Assembly (NCBI GenBank): GCA_025560025.1
Contig: CP048486.1
Span: 1,864,001-1,928,000, forward strand
Source: Agrobacterium tumefaciens
Lineage (GTDB): Bacteria > Pseudomonadota > Alphaproteobacteria > Rhizobiales > Rhizobiaceae
Reading direction: 5' to 3'
DNA length: 64,000 nt
The notes beneath the pieces are model-generated. The model saw only the letters and a list, made by a program, of their open reading frames with translations, did not search any database and was not told the origin of the DNA. The position numbers and the translations under genes were made by a program. Positions 7,343 to 15,862 of this stretch are shown here, piece after piece; positions within the stretch are counted from its first letter, which is position 1, and the number at the start of each line of letters is the position of its first letter.

Positions 7343-9436
7343 ATGGGGTTTCGTTCTAGCGGTCGTTTGATGAGCGGGGTTAGCGTTTTGACGCTGTCGG
7401 CTTTGTTTGTGACGCCGGTTTTCGGCCAGGATCAGCAGGCTGCGGCGCCGGGAACGACCGTTCTCAAGCCGATTGTCGTGACCGGTGAAAAAGTCGCGCG
7501 CGACATGAAGAACACGGCGTCGTCCGTTTCAGTCGTCTCCAGCGAGAAAATCAAGAAAGAAAAGACCGGCGACCCGACCGTATCCGAGGCGATCAAGGAT
7601 ATTCCGAACATCGTCTACACCGACAATGTCAGCGCGCCCATCATTCGCGGGCAGGATACGCAGGGACCGAATACGGGCTCCATCGCCTTCTTCACCGGCA
7701 CGGTGCCGCGCGCCACGATCAATGTCGACGGCCACTATCTCGGCTACAATGAATTCATCTATGGCGCCTCCTCCATCTGGGATGTCGACAGCATCGAAGT
7801 CTTCCGCGGTCCGCAGACAACCTCGCAGGGCGCCAACGCCATTGCCGGTGCGATCCTCGTCAATACAAAGGACCCGACCTTTACGCCGGAGGCATCCTAT
7901 CAGGCTGAAATCGGCAACTATCACCAGAAGCGGGGTTCATTCGCACTTTCCGGCCCCCTGATCGAAGATGAGCTGGCGGCGCGTATGGCGATCGACTATT
8001 CCGGCCGCGACACCTTCATCGATTACATTAGCTCGGCTTTTGCCCATGACGGCACGGACCAGAACTTCAAGGAGTTCAACGGACGCTTCAAGCTTCTGTG
8101 GGAACCGGCTGAAATTCCCGGCCTTTCGACCAAGCTGACCTATTCCTACAACGCTTCGAACCGGCCGAGCCAGGAGGCGGCGTCGCGCCCCTTCGAGGAT
8201 CTCAACCACATTACCACGACGATGCCGAGCTTCAGCCAGTATACCAATACCGGGATTCTGGACGTCAATTATGATTTCGAAAACGGCGTGAAACTGTTCA
8301 ACCAGACGCAGTTTTCCTCGTCCATCGCCAAGCGCCGGGTCGGCATTGCGAATAATGGCGATGCGGATGTTGATCTCAAGAACACGTCGCATGAAACGCG
8401 CGTGACCTTCGGCGATCAGGAAGATGTGCTGAGCGGTGTTGCCGGTATTTATTACGCCCACACGCAGGCCGACGAAGTTCTTTATCTGCGCGGGACGTCC
8501 AGATTTGACGATACCAAGGACAATCTCGGTCTTTTCAGCGAGTTGAGCTATCGCCTGACCGACCAATGGACCCTGACCGGCGGCCTGCGCTACCAGCAGG
8601 ACCAGATTCAGCGCAGCGGTTATCGCACGTTGAGCGCGACCTCCAGAAGCTCGGTCAATTATGACGAAACCTTCTCGGAAATTCTGCCAAAAGCCTCGTT
8701 GGCCTACGCCATCAATGACGACTGGACGGTGGGCGGCCTGATCAGCCGCGGTTACAATCCCGGCGGTGTCGCATTCGACCTGACGACCAGCAAATGGCGG
8801 ACCTTCGACAAGGAAACCATCTGGAACTACGAGCTGTTCACGCGTGCCAACCTGCTGGACGATACGCTGACGGTAAACGGCAACCTGTTCTACATGGACA
8901 TGAAGAACGCCCAGTTTAACGTGCCGGTGGTTGTCTCCACGGGCATCAGCGAATCCTACACCGTCAATGCCGAGGAGGCGCATGCCTATGGTCTGGAAAT
9001 CGGCGTGGATTATCAGGTCCTCGACAATCTGACACTGAAGGCCAGCGCGGGTCTACTGAAGACGAAGATCGACGAGATTTCCAGCAACGCCGCCTATGTC
9101 GGCAAGGAATTCGCCAAATCGCCGGGTTACAGCTTCACCGTCGGCGCCAGCTGGGACGTGACCGATAAATTCACCGTTTCAGGGCAGGTGCGCCATCTCG
9201 ACGGTTATTATTCGGACACGGACAACAAGGCCATTTATGCGATCGACCCCTATACGATCGCGGATTTGCGGGCGAGCTACAAGTTCAAGGAAGAGCTTGA
9301 ATTCTACGCCTACGTCAAGAACGTCTTCGACGAGCGCGCACCGACGCTGATGAAGGAAAACCGCGGCATTGGCGGCATCGAGGCCAGCATGACCGAACCG
9401 CGCATGTTCGGCATCGGCGTGCGCGGCACGTTCTGA
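7343..9436 (+). CDS. TonB-dependent outer-membrane receptor (ferric siderophore/chelate)
   Basis: 697 residues from the ATG at 7343, which follows AGGGG. A GTG one codon earlier is less likely. The signal peptide ends near VTPVFGQ. A TonB-box-like segment (KPIVVTGEK) follows, then the plug domain (TVSEAIKDIPNIVYTD, APIIRGQDTQGP, VDSIEVFRGPQTTSQGANAIAG) and a C-terminal beta barrel ending in aromatic Phe (GIGVRGTF), as needed for barrel assembly. This family takes up ferric siderophores, haem or other large ligands using TonB energy. An iron box upstream and an iron importer nearby support a siderophore role. A strong terminator follows. Confidence 0.92.
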   Translation: MGFRSSGRLMSGVSVLTLSALFVTPVFGQDQQAAAPGTTVLKPIVVTGEKVARDMKNTASSVSVVSSEKIKKEKTGDPTVSEAIKDIPNIVYTDNVSAPIIRGQDTQGPNTGSIAFFTGTVPRATINVDGHYLGYNEFIYGASSIWDVDSIEVFRGPQTTSQGANAIAGAILVNTKDPTFTPEASYQAEIGNYHQKRGSFALSGPLIEDELAARMAIDYSGRDTFIDYISSAFAHDGTDQNFKEFNGRFKLLWEPAEIPGLSTKLTYSYNASNRPSQEAASRPFEDLNHITTTMPSFSQYTNTGILDVNYDFENGVKLFNQTQFSSSIAKRRVGIANNGDADVDLKNTSHETRVTFGDQEDVLSGVAGIYYAHTQADEVLYLRGTSRFDDTKDNLGLFSELSYRLTDQWTLTGGLRYQQDQIQRSGYRTLSATSRSSVNYDETFSEILPKASLAYAINDDWTVGGLISRGYNPGGVAFDLTTSKWRTFDKETIWNYELFTRANLLDDTLTVNGNLFYMDMKNAQFNVPVVVSTGISESYTVNAEEAHAYGLEIGVDYQVLDNLTLKASAGLLKTKIDEISSNAAYVGKEFAKSPGYSFTVGASWDVTDKFTVSGQVRHLDGYYSDTDNKAIYAIDPYTIADLRASYKFKEELEFYAYVKNVFDERAPTLMKENRGIGGIEASMTEPRMFGIGVRGTF

Positions 9437-9462
9437 GCCGCCACCTGAGTTGAAAAGCAAAC

Positions 9463-9494
9463 GGCCTTCGAAGTGATCTTCGAAGGCCTTTTTT
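9463..9494 (+). terminator. Intrinsic terminator of the TonB receptor gene
   Basis: A perfect 11-bp stem with arms at 9463-9473 and 9478-9488 and a 4-nt loop TGAT is followed directly by six T. It lies 26 nt after the receptor stop codon. Confidence 0.95.
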
Positions 9495-9518
9495 GATGCA
9501 GAACCCTTCACACGCGCC

Positions 9519-9603
9519 GTCATCCTCGGGCTTGTCCCGAGGATCCAACCACGTAGGGTTAGATCAATCGGTTGCAGATGCTCGGGACAGGCCCGAGCAT
9601 GAC
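9519..9603. repeat. Palindromic intergenic repeat, family A, copy 1
   Basis: The element is about 85 bp. It begins GTCATCCTCGGGCTTG and ends with a diverged inverted arm GGCCCGAGCATGAC; each arm contains its own small hairpin. It lies between the receptor terminator and the 3' end of the glutaryl-CoA dehydrogenase gene. Related copies are at 37528, 59566 and 63722. Confidence 0.8.
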
Positions 9604-9657
9604 GAAGGAGAGGTTTCAGGCCTCTGCAAAACCTGACTCCTCGACGCCGGGAAAGCC

Positions 9658-10845
9658 TCAGAAAAACGCCTGAATGCCCGTCTGCGCCCGGCCGAGGATC
9701 AGCGCGTGAACGTCATGCGTGCCCTCATAGGTATTGACCGTCTCGAGGTTCTGGGCGTGGCGCATGACGTGATATTCGATCTGGATACCGTTGCCGCCAT
9801 GCATGTCGCGGGCCTGGCGGGCGATGTCCAGCGCCTTGCCGCAATTGTTGCGCTTGATGATGGAGATCATTTCCGGCGCCATTCTGTGTTCGTCCATCAG
9901 ACGGCCGACGCGCAACGATGCCTGAAGGCCGAGGGCGATTTCGGTCTGCATGTCGGCGAGCTTCTTCTGGTAAAGCTGCATGCCGGCCAGCGGCTTGCCG
10001 AACTGCTTGCGGTCGAGACCATATTGCAGGGCGCGGAACCAGCAATCTTCCGCCGCACCCATGACCCCCCAGGAAATGCCGTAACGAGCGCGGTTGAGGC
10101 AGCCGAACGGGCCTTTCAGGCCGGAGACATTGGGCAGCAGCGCGTCTTCGCCCACTTCCACGCCGTCCAGAACGATCTCGCCCGTAATGGAGGCGCGCAG
10201 CGACAGCTTGCCGCCGATCTTGGGGGCGGAGAGACCCTTCATGCCCTTTTCCAGCACGAAACCGCGGATCTGGTTGTCATGGGCTTCCGATTTCGCCCAG
10301 ACGACGAAGACATCGGCGATCGGCGCATTGGAAATCCACATTTTTGAACCGCGCAGGCGATAGCCGCCGGCGATCTTTTCAGCGCGGGTCTTCATGCCGC
10401 CGGGATCGGAACCGGCATCCGGCTCGGTCAGGCCGAAACAGCCGATCAGCTCCCCCGAGACGAGGCCGGGCAGATATTTCTTCTTCTGCTCGTCGGAGCC
10501 ATAGGCGAAGATCGGATGGATGACGAGCGAGGACTGCACGCTCATCATCGAGCGGTAACCGCTGTCGATCCGTTCCACTTCGCGGGCGACGAGACCATAG
10601 GCCACGTAACTTGCATTGGCTGCGCCATATTCTTCCGGCAGGGTGACGCCGAGAAGGCCGGTGCGGCCCATCAGGCGAAACAGTTCAGGCTCGGTGGTCT
10701 CGGAAAGATAGGCCTCGGAGACACGCGGCAGAAGTTCCGATTTGCCGAAGGCGGCGGCGGCGTCGCGGATCATCCGCTCGTCGTCGGTCAGTTGGTCTTC
10801 GAGCAGAAAAGGGTCCTGCCAATTGAATGCTGCGTGTTCGCTCAC
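9658..10845 (-). CDS. gcdH: Glutaryl-CoA dehydrogenase (acyl-CoA dehydrogenase family)
   Basis: 395 residues. The GTG start at 10845 is fixed by GGAGG 6 nt upstream. It is an FAD enzyme of the acyl-CoA dehydrogenase fold: [20 protein letters not shown] in the middle domain, [20 protein letters not shown], and the C-terminal [19 protein letters not shown] with the catalytic Glu in TYEGT. The N-terminal [14 protein letters not shown] segment is typical of glutaryl-CoA dehydrogenases and holds the Arg that binds the substrate carboxylate. It oxidises and decarboxylates glutaryl-CoA to crotonyl-CoA in lysine, tryptophan and glutarate breakdown. It is divergent from a LysR regulator, a common gcdH arrangement. 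Confidence 0.92.
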   Translation of the reverse strand: MSEHAAFNWQDPFLLEDQLTDDERMIRDAAAAFGKSELLPRVSEAYLSETTEPELFRLMGRTGLLGVTLPEEYGAANASYVAYGLVAREVERIDSGYRSMMSVQSSLVIHPIFAYGSDEQKKKYLPGLVSGELIGCFGLTEPDAGSDPGGMKTRAEKIAGGYRLRGSKMWISNAPIADVFVVWAKSEAHDNQIRGFVLEKGMKGLSAPKIGGKLSLRASITGEIVLDGVEVGEDALLPNVSGLKGPFGCLNRARYGISWGVMGAAEDCWFRALQYGLDRKQFGKPLAGMQLYQKKLADMQTEIALGLQASLRVGRLMDEHRMAPEMISIIKRNNCGKALDIARQARDMHGGNGIQIEYHVMRHAQNLETVNTYEGTHDVHALILGRAQTGIQAFF

Positions 10846-10920
10846 GTGATGCCTCCGGATTTGCTGGCCGGATTATTGGTATTCGAGCCAGTCGGCACAA
10901 GCCATGTTTACTCATTTTTG

Positions 10921-10937
10921 CATTACATATAGTAATG
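10921..10937. promoter_or_regulatory. LysR-type palindrome between gcdH and its divergent regulator
   Basis: The 17-bp stretch CATTACATATAGTAATG is a perfect 6-5-6 inverted repeat and contains the T-N11-A core typical of LysR-family sites. It ends 4 nt before the regulator ATG, where binding would block the regulator's own translation-initiation region or promoter while still able to act on gcdH 76 bp away. Confidence 0.55.
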
Positions 10938-10941
10938 GCTC

Positions 10942-11862
10942 ATGACGTCTCTCAGCCGCAAACTTCTGCCCTCCACCAGTGCGCTTGCCGCCTTCGATTC
11001 CGTTGCCCGGCTCGGCAGTTTTTCCGCCGCAGCGGACGAGCTTGCATTAACGCAGGGGGCGATCAGCCGGCAGGTTATGTCACTGGAAGAACAGCTTGGC
11101 GTGCGCCTGTTCGAGCGCGGCGCACGCGGGGTGGCGCTGACGACCGAGGGCAGCGCCTATGCGAAATCGATTGCCGCAGCCCTTGGCGAGATACGCTCCG
11201 CGTCCCTCCAGATCATGACCAAAACGCATGGCAATACACTGAACCTTGCCATGCTGCCGACATTCGGCACCCGCTGGCTTCTGCCGCGTATTCCGGATTT
11301 CGTGGCGAACCATCCCGAAATCACCATCAATTTCGCCACCCGTATCGGGCAATTCGATTTTGAGCGCGAGCAGCTGGATATGGCGATCCATATCGGTCAG
11401 GCGGACTGGCCGGGGGCGGAAAGCACCTTTCTGATGCATGAAATGGTCGCCCCGGTGTGCAGTCCCGAGTTTCTGAAGGCGCATCCAATCGAAAAGGGCG
11501 AACATATTGCGGCGCTTCCGCTTCTGCACATGGCTTCGCGGCCGGGCGCATGGAGCCACTGGTTCGAAAGCCTCGGCCTGTCGCTTGCCCTGCCGCAGGG
11601 CATGCGTTTCGAGCAGTTTTCCAGCGTGGCGCAGGCCTGCATCGCCGGACTGGGCGTGGCGCTGATGCCGCTTTTCCTGATCGATAATGAGCTGAAATCG
11701 CGGCAGCTGGTGAAAGCCTTCGATCATCAGGCCAAAAGCCCCAGCTCCTATTATGCCGTGGCGCCGCTTTCGCGCGCCAACCACGTTCCGGTCGTGCTGT
11801 TTCGCGACTGGCTGGTGCGGCAGGTGGAGGCCTATCGTGCGGCCAGCAATCCACAGCTCTAA
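10942..11862 (+). CDS. LysR-family transcriptional regulator (GcvA-like), divergent from gcdH
   Basis: 306 residues. The N-terminal winged helix-turn-helix is clear: LAAFDSVARLGSFSAAADEL, LTQGAISRQVMSLEEQLG, VRLFERGARGVALTTEG. It is followed by the periplasmic-binding-protein-like effector domain (NLAMLPTFGTRWLLPRIPDF). The resemblance is to the GcvA branch of LysR regulators. The divergent pairing with gcdH across 96 bp, and the palindrome at 10921, make it the likely regulator of glutaryl-CoA dehydrogenase and of itself. No strong ribosome-binding site is visible before the ATG. Confidence 0.9.
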   Translation: MTSLSRKLLPSTSALAAFDSVARLGSFSAAADELALTQGAISRQVMSLEEQLGVRLFERGARGVALTTEGSAYAKSIAAALGEIRSASLQIMTKTHGNTLNLAMLPTFGTRWLLPRIPDFVANHPEITINFATRIGQFDFEREQLDMAIHIGQADWPGAESTFLMHEMVAPVCSPEFLKAHPIEKGEHIAALPLLHMASRPGAWSHWFESLGLSLALPQGMRFEQFSSVAQACIAGLGVALMPLFLIDNELKSRQLVKAFDHQAKSPSSYYAVAPLSRANHVPVVLFRDWLVRQVEAYRAASNPQL

Positions 11863-11949
11863 AAAATAATAGCACTTTTTTCGGGCGTTTAGACTTTATG
11901 CCTCGGTTTTCGCCCCGTTTTGCCCCGCCCCGGACTCGACAGGGCGGTT

Positions 11950-11981
11950 TTGCTCGACTATCGTGATTAAACGTTTAATCA
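11950..11981 (+). promoter_or_regulatory. Promoter with perfect LacI-type operator for the purine operon
   Basis: TGATTAAACGTTTAATCA at 11964-11981 is a perfect 18-bp palindrome with the central CG typical of LacI/GalR operators. A TTTAAT hexamer inside it (11974-11979, five of six to the -10 consensus) sits 18 bp after TTGCTC (11950-11955). Repressor binding would therefore cover the -10 element. The regulator gene starts 17 nt further on, so autoregulation of the whole operon is expected. Confidence 0.75.
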
Positions 11982-11997
11982 GCCCTTTCGGACCATC

Positions 11998-13065
11998 ATG
12001 GCGTCTTCACGGCCTGCCACCAATCTGAGCGCGATAGCAGCGGCACTCGGCGTGTCGGTTGCAACCGTGTCCAATGCGCTGTCTGGCAAGGGTCGGGTTT
12101 CGCCGGAGCTGGTGGAGCGCATCCGCAAGACCGCAAGCGAGCTTGGTTATGTGCCGAGTTCGGCGGGCAGGGCGCTTCGCACCGGCAAGAGCGGCGTTCT
12201 GGGGCTGGTTCTGCCCGATATTGCCAATCCTCTTTTCCCGCAGATCGCACAGGCCATCGAAAAGGCGGCCGTCAATGCCGGTTACGGTGTGCTGATCGCC
12301 GACTCGCGCGGTGAGATCGCCATGCAGACGGATGCCATCAACCGTCTGATCGAGCGCGGGGTGGATGGCATGGTGGTCGTTCCCCGCCGGGGCACGCGCA
12401 TCGCCGATGTCGACTGTCCGGTGGCGGTAATCGACAGTCCATCGACACCTGGAAACACAGTTGCCGCCGACCATTGGGATGGCGGCAGGCAGGTCGGCGA
12501 ATATCTGGCGGGGCTTGGCCACGACAGGGTGGTGCTGGTGGGCAAGAACCGCGATTCCAACGTGCAGAACGACCGCCTTGGCGGCATTCGCGATGGGCTC
12601 GGCAAGGCCTGCACCACGCAGACGCTATGGATAGATGCCATTGAAAAGGCTGATGGCGCGGGTTGCCGTCTTGGCCTCGCTGACAGGGTTGCGGATGGTT
12701 TTACCGCCTTCGCCTGCGTATCGGACCTGCATGCGCTGCGCGCGCTTACCGAATTGCAGCGCGAGGGTATCGAGGTGCCGGAAGAGGCCAGTGTTACGGG
12801 CTTCGATGATCTGATTTTTTCGGCCGTCGTGACGCCGCCGCTGACGACGATGCGCATGGATATGGGCCGCATCGCCGATCTGGCGGTCGAGGCGCTGCTG
12901 CGCGCAATCGATGGCGAAGCGGGCTTCGAAAACGGCATCGCCGCCGAGGTGAAGGCTGAAATATCGAACATACCGATGGCGCTGATCATGCGCGGCTCCA
13001 CCGGCAGAAAAAAGCATGATGCGATTGAAGCCAAAAACACGACAGCAGGAGAACTCACACCATGA
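11998..13065 (+). CDS. LacI-family transcriptional regulator of the purine/ABC operon
   Basis: 355 residues. The N-terminal LacI helix-turn-helix and hinge are plain (LSAIAAALGVSVATVSNALS, KGRVSPELVERI, LGYVPSSAGRAL). The sugar/nucleoside-binding core follows (VLGLVLPDIANPLFPQIAQ, VTGFDDLIFSAVVTPPLTT). PurR and RbsR are close structural relatives, but the effector cannot be read from the sequence. A nucleobase or nucleoside is suggested by the operon content. The stop overlaps the start of the binding-protein gene by 4 nt, so regulator and transporter are made from one mRNA controlled by the palindrome at 11964. Confidence 0.9.
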   Translation: MASSRPATNLSAIAAALGVSVATVSNALSGKGRVSPELVERIRKTASELGYVPSSAGRALRTGKSGVLGLVLPDIANPLFPQIAQAIEKAAVNAGYGVLIADSRGEIAMQTDAINRLIERGVDGMVVVPRRGTRIADVDCPVAVIDSPSTPGNTVAADHWDGGRQVGEYLAGLGHDRVVLVGKNRDSNVQNDRLGGIRDGLGKACTTQTLWIDAIEKADGAGCRLGLADRVADGFTAFACVSDLHALRALTELQREGIEVPEEASVTGFDDLIFSAVVTPPLTTMRMDMGRIADLAVEALLRAIDGEAGFENGIAAEVKAEISNIPMALIMRGSTGRKKHDAIEAKNTTAGELTP

Positions 13066-14084
13066 AAAAAATCATTCTTGCATCAGGCACCGCCCTGATG
13101 CTGACGATGGGTGCCGCGCAGGCGCAGGACAAGACGCTGACGATCTCGGTCTATGCCTTCGCGCAGGACGAATTCAAGGAACTGGTCTATACGCCGTTCG
13201 AAAAGCAATGCGGCTGCAAGCTGGTCGTCGAGACCGGCAACAGCGTCGAACGTCTGGCCAAGATGGAGGCCAACAAGGCCAATCCGGTGGTCGATCTCGC
13301 CATCGTTTCCATGGCGGATGCGCTTTCCGCCACCCGCAAGGACCTGATCCAGAAGATCGACGCTTCCAAGGTCCCGAATATCGACAAGCTCTATGATATC
13401 GCCAAGGACCCGAATGGCGACGGCATGAGCGTCGGCGTCAATTTCTACGCCACCTCAATCGTTTACCGCACCGACAAGATGAAGGTCGATAGCTGGGCCG
13501 ATCTCCTCAAGGACGGCATCGTCGACCATGTCGCTTTCCCGAACGTCACCACCAATCAGGGCCCGCCGGCGCTTTACATGCTCGGCAAGGCTATCGGCAA
13601 GGATACGCCTGATCTTTCCGGCGCCATCGAGGCTGTGGGCGAAAAGAAGGATGATATTGTCACTTTCTACGTCAAATCCTCGCAGCTGGTGCAGTTGATG
13701 CAGCAGGAAGAAATCTGGGCCGCCCCGATCGGCCGCTTCTCCTGGGCGCCTTTCACCAAGCTTGACTTGCCGCTCGCCTGGGCGACGCCCAAGGAAGGCC
13801 AGACCGGCGGCATGAATGTGCTCGTGGTGCCGAAGGGTACGAAGAACGAAGATCTGGCATTGCAGTTCATGGATTTCTGGCTCTCGACCGACGTTCAGAA
13901 GGCGCTGGCCGAAAAGCTGGTGGACAGCCCGACCAACAGGGAAGTCAAGGTTTCCGACGAGGTGGCGAACAACATCACCTATGGCGACGAAACCGCAAAA
14001 AGCCTGCAGCTCATTCCTTCCGACGTGACGCTGGATAACCGCGACAAGTGGCTGTCGGAGTGGAACTCCAAGGTCGGGCAATAA
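13062..14084 (+). CDS. ABC transporter substrate-binding protein, PotD/AfuA type
   Basis: 340 residues with a clean signal peptide (MKKIILASGTALMLTMGAAQAQ). The mature protein belongs to the family 1 / class II binding proteins: TLTISVYAFAQDEFKELVYTPFEKQ, GDGMSVGVNFYATSIVYRTD, and AWATPKEGQTGGMNVLVVPKG near the C-terminus. Relatives bind polyamines, ferric iron or small organic ligands. Here all downstream partners are purine enzymes, so a nucleoside, nucleobase or related compound is a reasonable guess, not a demonstrated ligand. A Cys-Gly-Cys pair (residues 47-49) may form a disulphide or bind metal. Confidence 0.85.
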   Translation: MKKIILASGTALMLTMGAAQAQDKTLTISVYAFAQDEFKELVYTPFEKQCGCKLVVETGNSVERLAKMEANKANPVVDLAIVSMADALSATRKDLIQKIDASKVPNIDKLYDIAKDPNGDGMSVGVNFYATSIVYRTDKMKVDSWADLLKDGIVDHVAFPNVTTNQGPPALYMLGKAIGKDTPDLSGAIEAVGEKKDDIVTFYVKSSQLVQLMQQEEIWAAPIGRFSWAPFTKLDLPLAWATPKEGQTGGMNVLVVPKGTKNEDLALQFMDFWLSTDVQKALAEKLVDSPTNREVKVSDEVANNITYGDETAKSLQLIPSDVTLDNRDKWLSEWNSKVGQ

Positions 14085-14105
14085 GCCGGGACAGTTTCAG
14101 TCAGG

Positions 14106-14241
14106 AACGGGGTGATTTTCAGCGTCCGCAAGGGCTCGCCCCGTTTCAGGAAAAGCGGTTTGGTCGTCCCCTGACCGCTTTTCCAACCTTTTCAGACCGC
14201 AAGCCGGCACGCCGGCTTCAACCGTAACCGGCCGCGTGGCC
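14106..14241 (+). other. Cluster of stem-loops between binding-protein and permease genes
   Basis: Four inverted repeats follow one another. AACGGGG pairs with CCCCGTT (14106-14112 with 14139-14145). A perfect 11-bp pair starts with GGAAAAGCGGT (14149-14159 with 14174-14184). A perfect 8-bp pair AAGCCGGC/GCCGGCTT sits at 14201-14218. GGCC pairs with GGCC at 14230-14241. None has a good T-run except a short TT-rich stretch at 14188, so partial termination or protection of the binding-protein mRNA is likely. Confidence 0.6.
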
Positions 14242-14258
14242 GTTCAGGGAATAAACCC

Positions 14259-15086
14259 ATGTTTCAGAACCGGGCCGAAGCGCTGGCGCTTGCCTTGCCC
14301 GCCGCTATTTTTGCGGCGGCGGTCTTTCTTGTGCCGGTCTTCATGCTTCTGTCGGAGGGCTTCCACAGCGCCGATGGCTGGACATTGTCCGCTTACGCCG
14401 ATTTCTTTTCCGATCCGCTGAACCAGACGGTTTTCCTGCGCACCCTGAAGCTTGGCGCGCTTGTCACCATCGTCTCAGCGGTGGTGGGTTATGCGGCGGC
14501 TTTCGCCATCGTCAATCTTTCGCCGGGGGCAAAAGGCCATGTGGTCAATCTGGTCGTGCTGCCGCTGATGATTTCGCCGGTTGCCCGCACCTATGCCTGG
14601 ATCGTCATTCTGGGCAGAACCGGCATCGTCAACCAGGCGCTGCAGGCTGTCGGCCTGAGTGACGCGCCGATCCGCATCCTGTTTTCCGAAACGGCCGTCT
14701 TCATCGGTCTTCTGCAATTGTTTCTGCCGCTGATGATCATCTCCCTCATCAGCGCGCTGGAGAATATGCCGAAGGATACCATCGCCGCCGCGCGCGTTCT
14801 CGGCGCAAACTGGTTGCAGGTGTTCTGGAAGGTCATCCTGCCGCTCACCAAGGAAGGGCTGGTTGTCGGCGGCACGCTGGTCTTCACCGGTTCGCTGACG
14901 GCCTATATCACGCCCGCCATTCTTGGCGGCTCCAAGGTGCTGATGCTGGAAACCCTGCTTTACCAGCAGGTGACGGTTTCCAACAATTTCGTCGCCGCCA
15001 GCGTCATCGCCTTCATCCTGATCGTCATGAGCTTTGCCGCCAATATCCTGCTGAAGCGCATCGCCACCGCAAGGAACAAGAAATGA
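14259..15086 (+). CDS. ABC transporter permease, PotB type
   Basis: 275 residues with about six membrane helices. The cytoplasmic coupling loop reads ALENMPKDTIAAARVLGANWLQVFWKVILPL, the EAA motif of binding-protein-dependent permeases, in the form found in PotB-like subunits. LTAYITPAILGGSKVLMLETLLYQQV is also characteristic of the spermidine/putrescine/iron class. The 4-nt ATGA overlap with the next permease indicates coupled translation. Together with the genes on each side it forms a complete importer. Confidence 0.9.
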   Translation: MFQNRAEALALALPAAIFAAAVFLVPVFMLLSEGFHSADGWTLSAYADFFSDPLNQTVFLRTLKLGALVTIVSAVVGYAAAFAIVNLSPGAKGHVVNLVVLPLMISPVARTYAWIVILGRTGIVNQALQAVGLSDAPIRILFSETAVFIGLLQLFLPLMIISLISALENMPKDTIAAARVLGANWLQVFWKVILPLTKEGLVVGGTLVFTGSLTAYITPAILGGSKVLMLETLLYQQVTVSNNFVAASVIAFILIVMSFAANILLKRIATARNKK

Positions 15087-15862
15087 CCCGGCAGCTCTTC
15101 ATTCCGCTCACGCTTCTGCTTGTCGTCGGTTTCCTCATCGGGCCGTTTCTCATCATCGTTGCCGCCTCGTTTTCGGCCGGCGATACGCTTGCCTTCCCGC
15201 CGCAGGGCTTTTCGCTGAAATGGATCGCCAAGGTCTTTACCGTTGAGAGCTTCCGGGAAAGCTTTGCCATGTCGATGTTCCTCGCCATCGGCGGCACCTT
15301 TGCAGCGCTCATCCTCGGCATTCCCGCCTCCTACGCCATGTCGCGCTACAAGCTGCCTTTTGCCGAGACGGTGCGCACCATCGTTTCCGCGCCGATCATT
15401 GTGCCCGGCATCATCGTGGGTCTCGCGCTGCTGCGTTATTTCGTCGTGCCCTTCGGCATCGGCATCACGCTTGCTTTGTTTCTCGCGCACACAGCCCTCA
15501 TCCTGCCCTATGCGGTGCGGGTGGTATCGGCCAGCCTCAACAATCTGCGCTCGGACATCGAAGAAGCGGCGGTGCTGCTCGGCTCGTCGCGGCTCGGTGC
15601 GTTTTTCCGCGTGGTGCTGCCGAATATTCGTGGCGGCATTCTCTCTGCCTTCATTCTCGGTTTCGTGACGAGCTTCAACCAGGTGCCGGTATCGCTGTTC
15701 CTGTCGGGGCCTGGCGTGCGCACGCTGCCCATCGACATGCTGGGTTACATGGAAATCGTCTTCGATCCTTCCGTGGCCGCACTCTCTTCGCTGCTCGCCT
15801 TCCTTTCCATCGGCATCGTCTTCATGGCCGAACGTTTTCTGGGGTTCTCCCGTTATGTCTGA
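15083..15862 (+). CDS. ABC transporter permease, PotC type
   Basis: 259 residues with about six helices. The EAA loop is SLNNLRSDIEEAAVLLGSSRLGAFFRVVLPNI, and the C-terminal part has SFNQVPVSLFLSGPGVRTLPIDMLGYMEI, typical of PotC-like subunits. It pairs with the PotB-like permease to make the channel. Its last 8 nt overlap the ATPase gene. Confidence 0.9.
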   Translation: MTRQLFIPLTLLLVVGFLIGPFLIIVAASFSAGDTLAFPPQGFSLKWIAKVFTVESFRESFAMSMFLAIGGTFAALILGIPASYAMSRYKLPFAETVRTIVSAPIIVPGIIVGLALLRYFVVPFGIGITLALFLAHTALILPYAVRVVSASLNNLRSDIEEAAVLLGSSRLGAFFRVVLPNIRGGILSAFILGFVTSFNQVPVSLFLSGPGVRTLPIDMLGYMEIVFDPSVAALSSLLAFLSIGIVFMAERFLGFSRYV

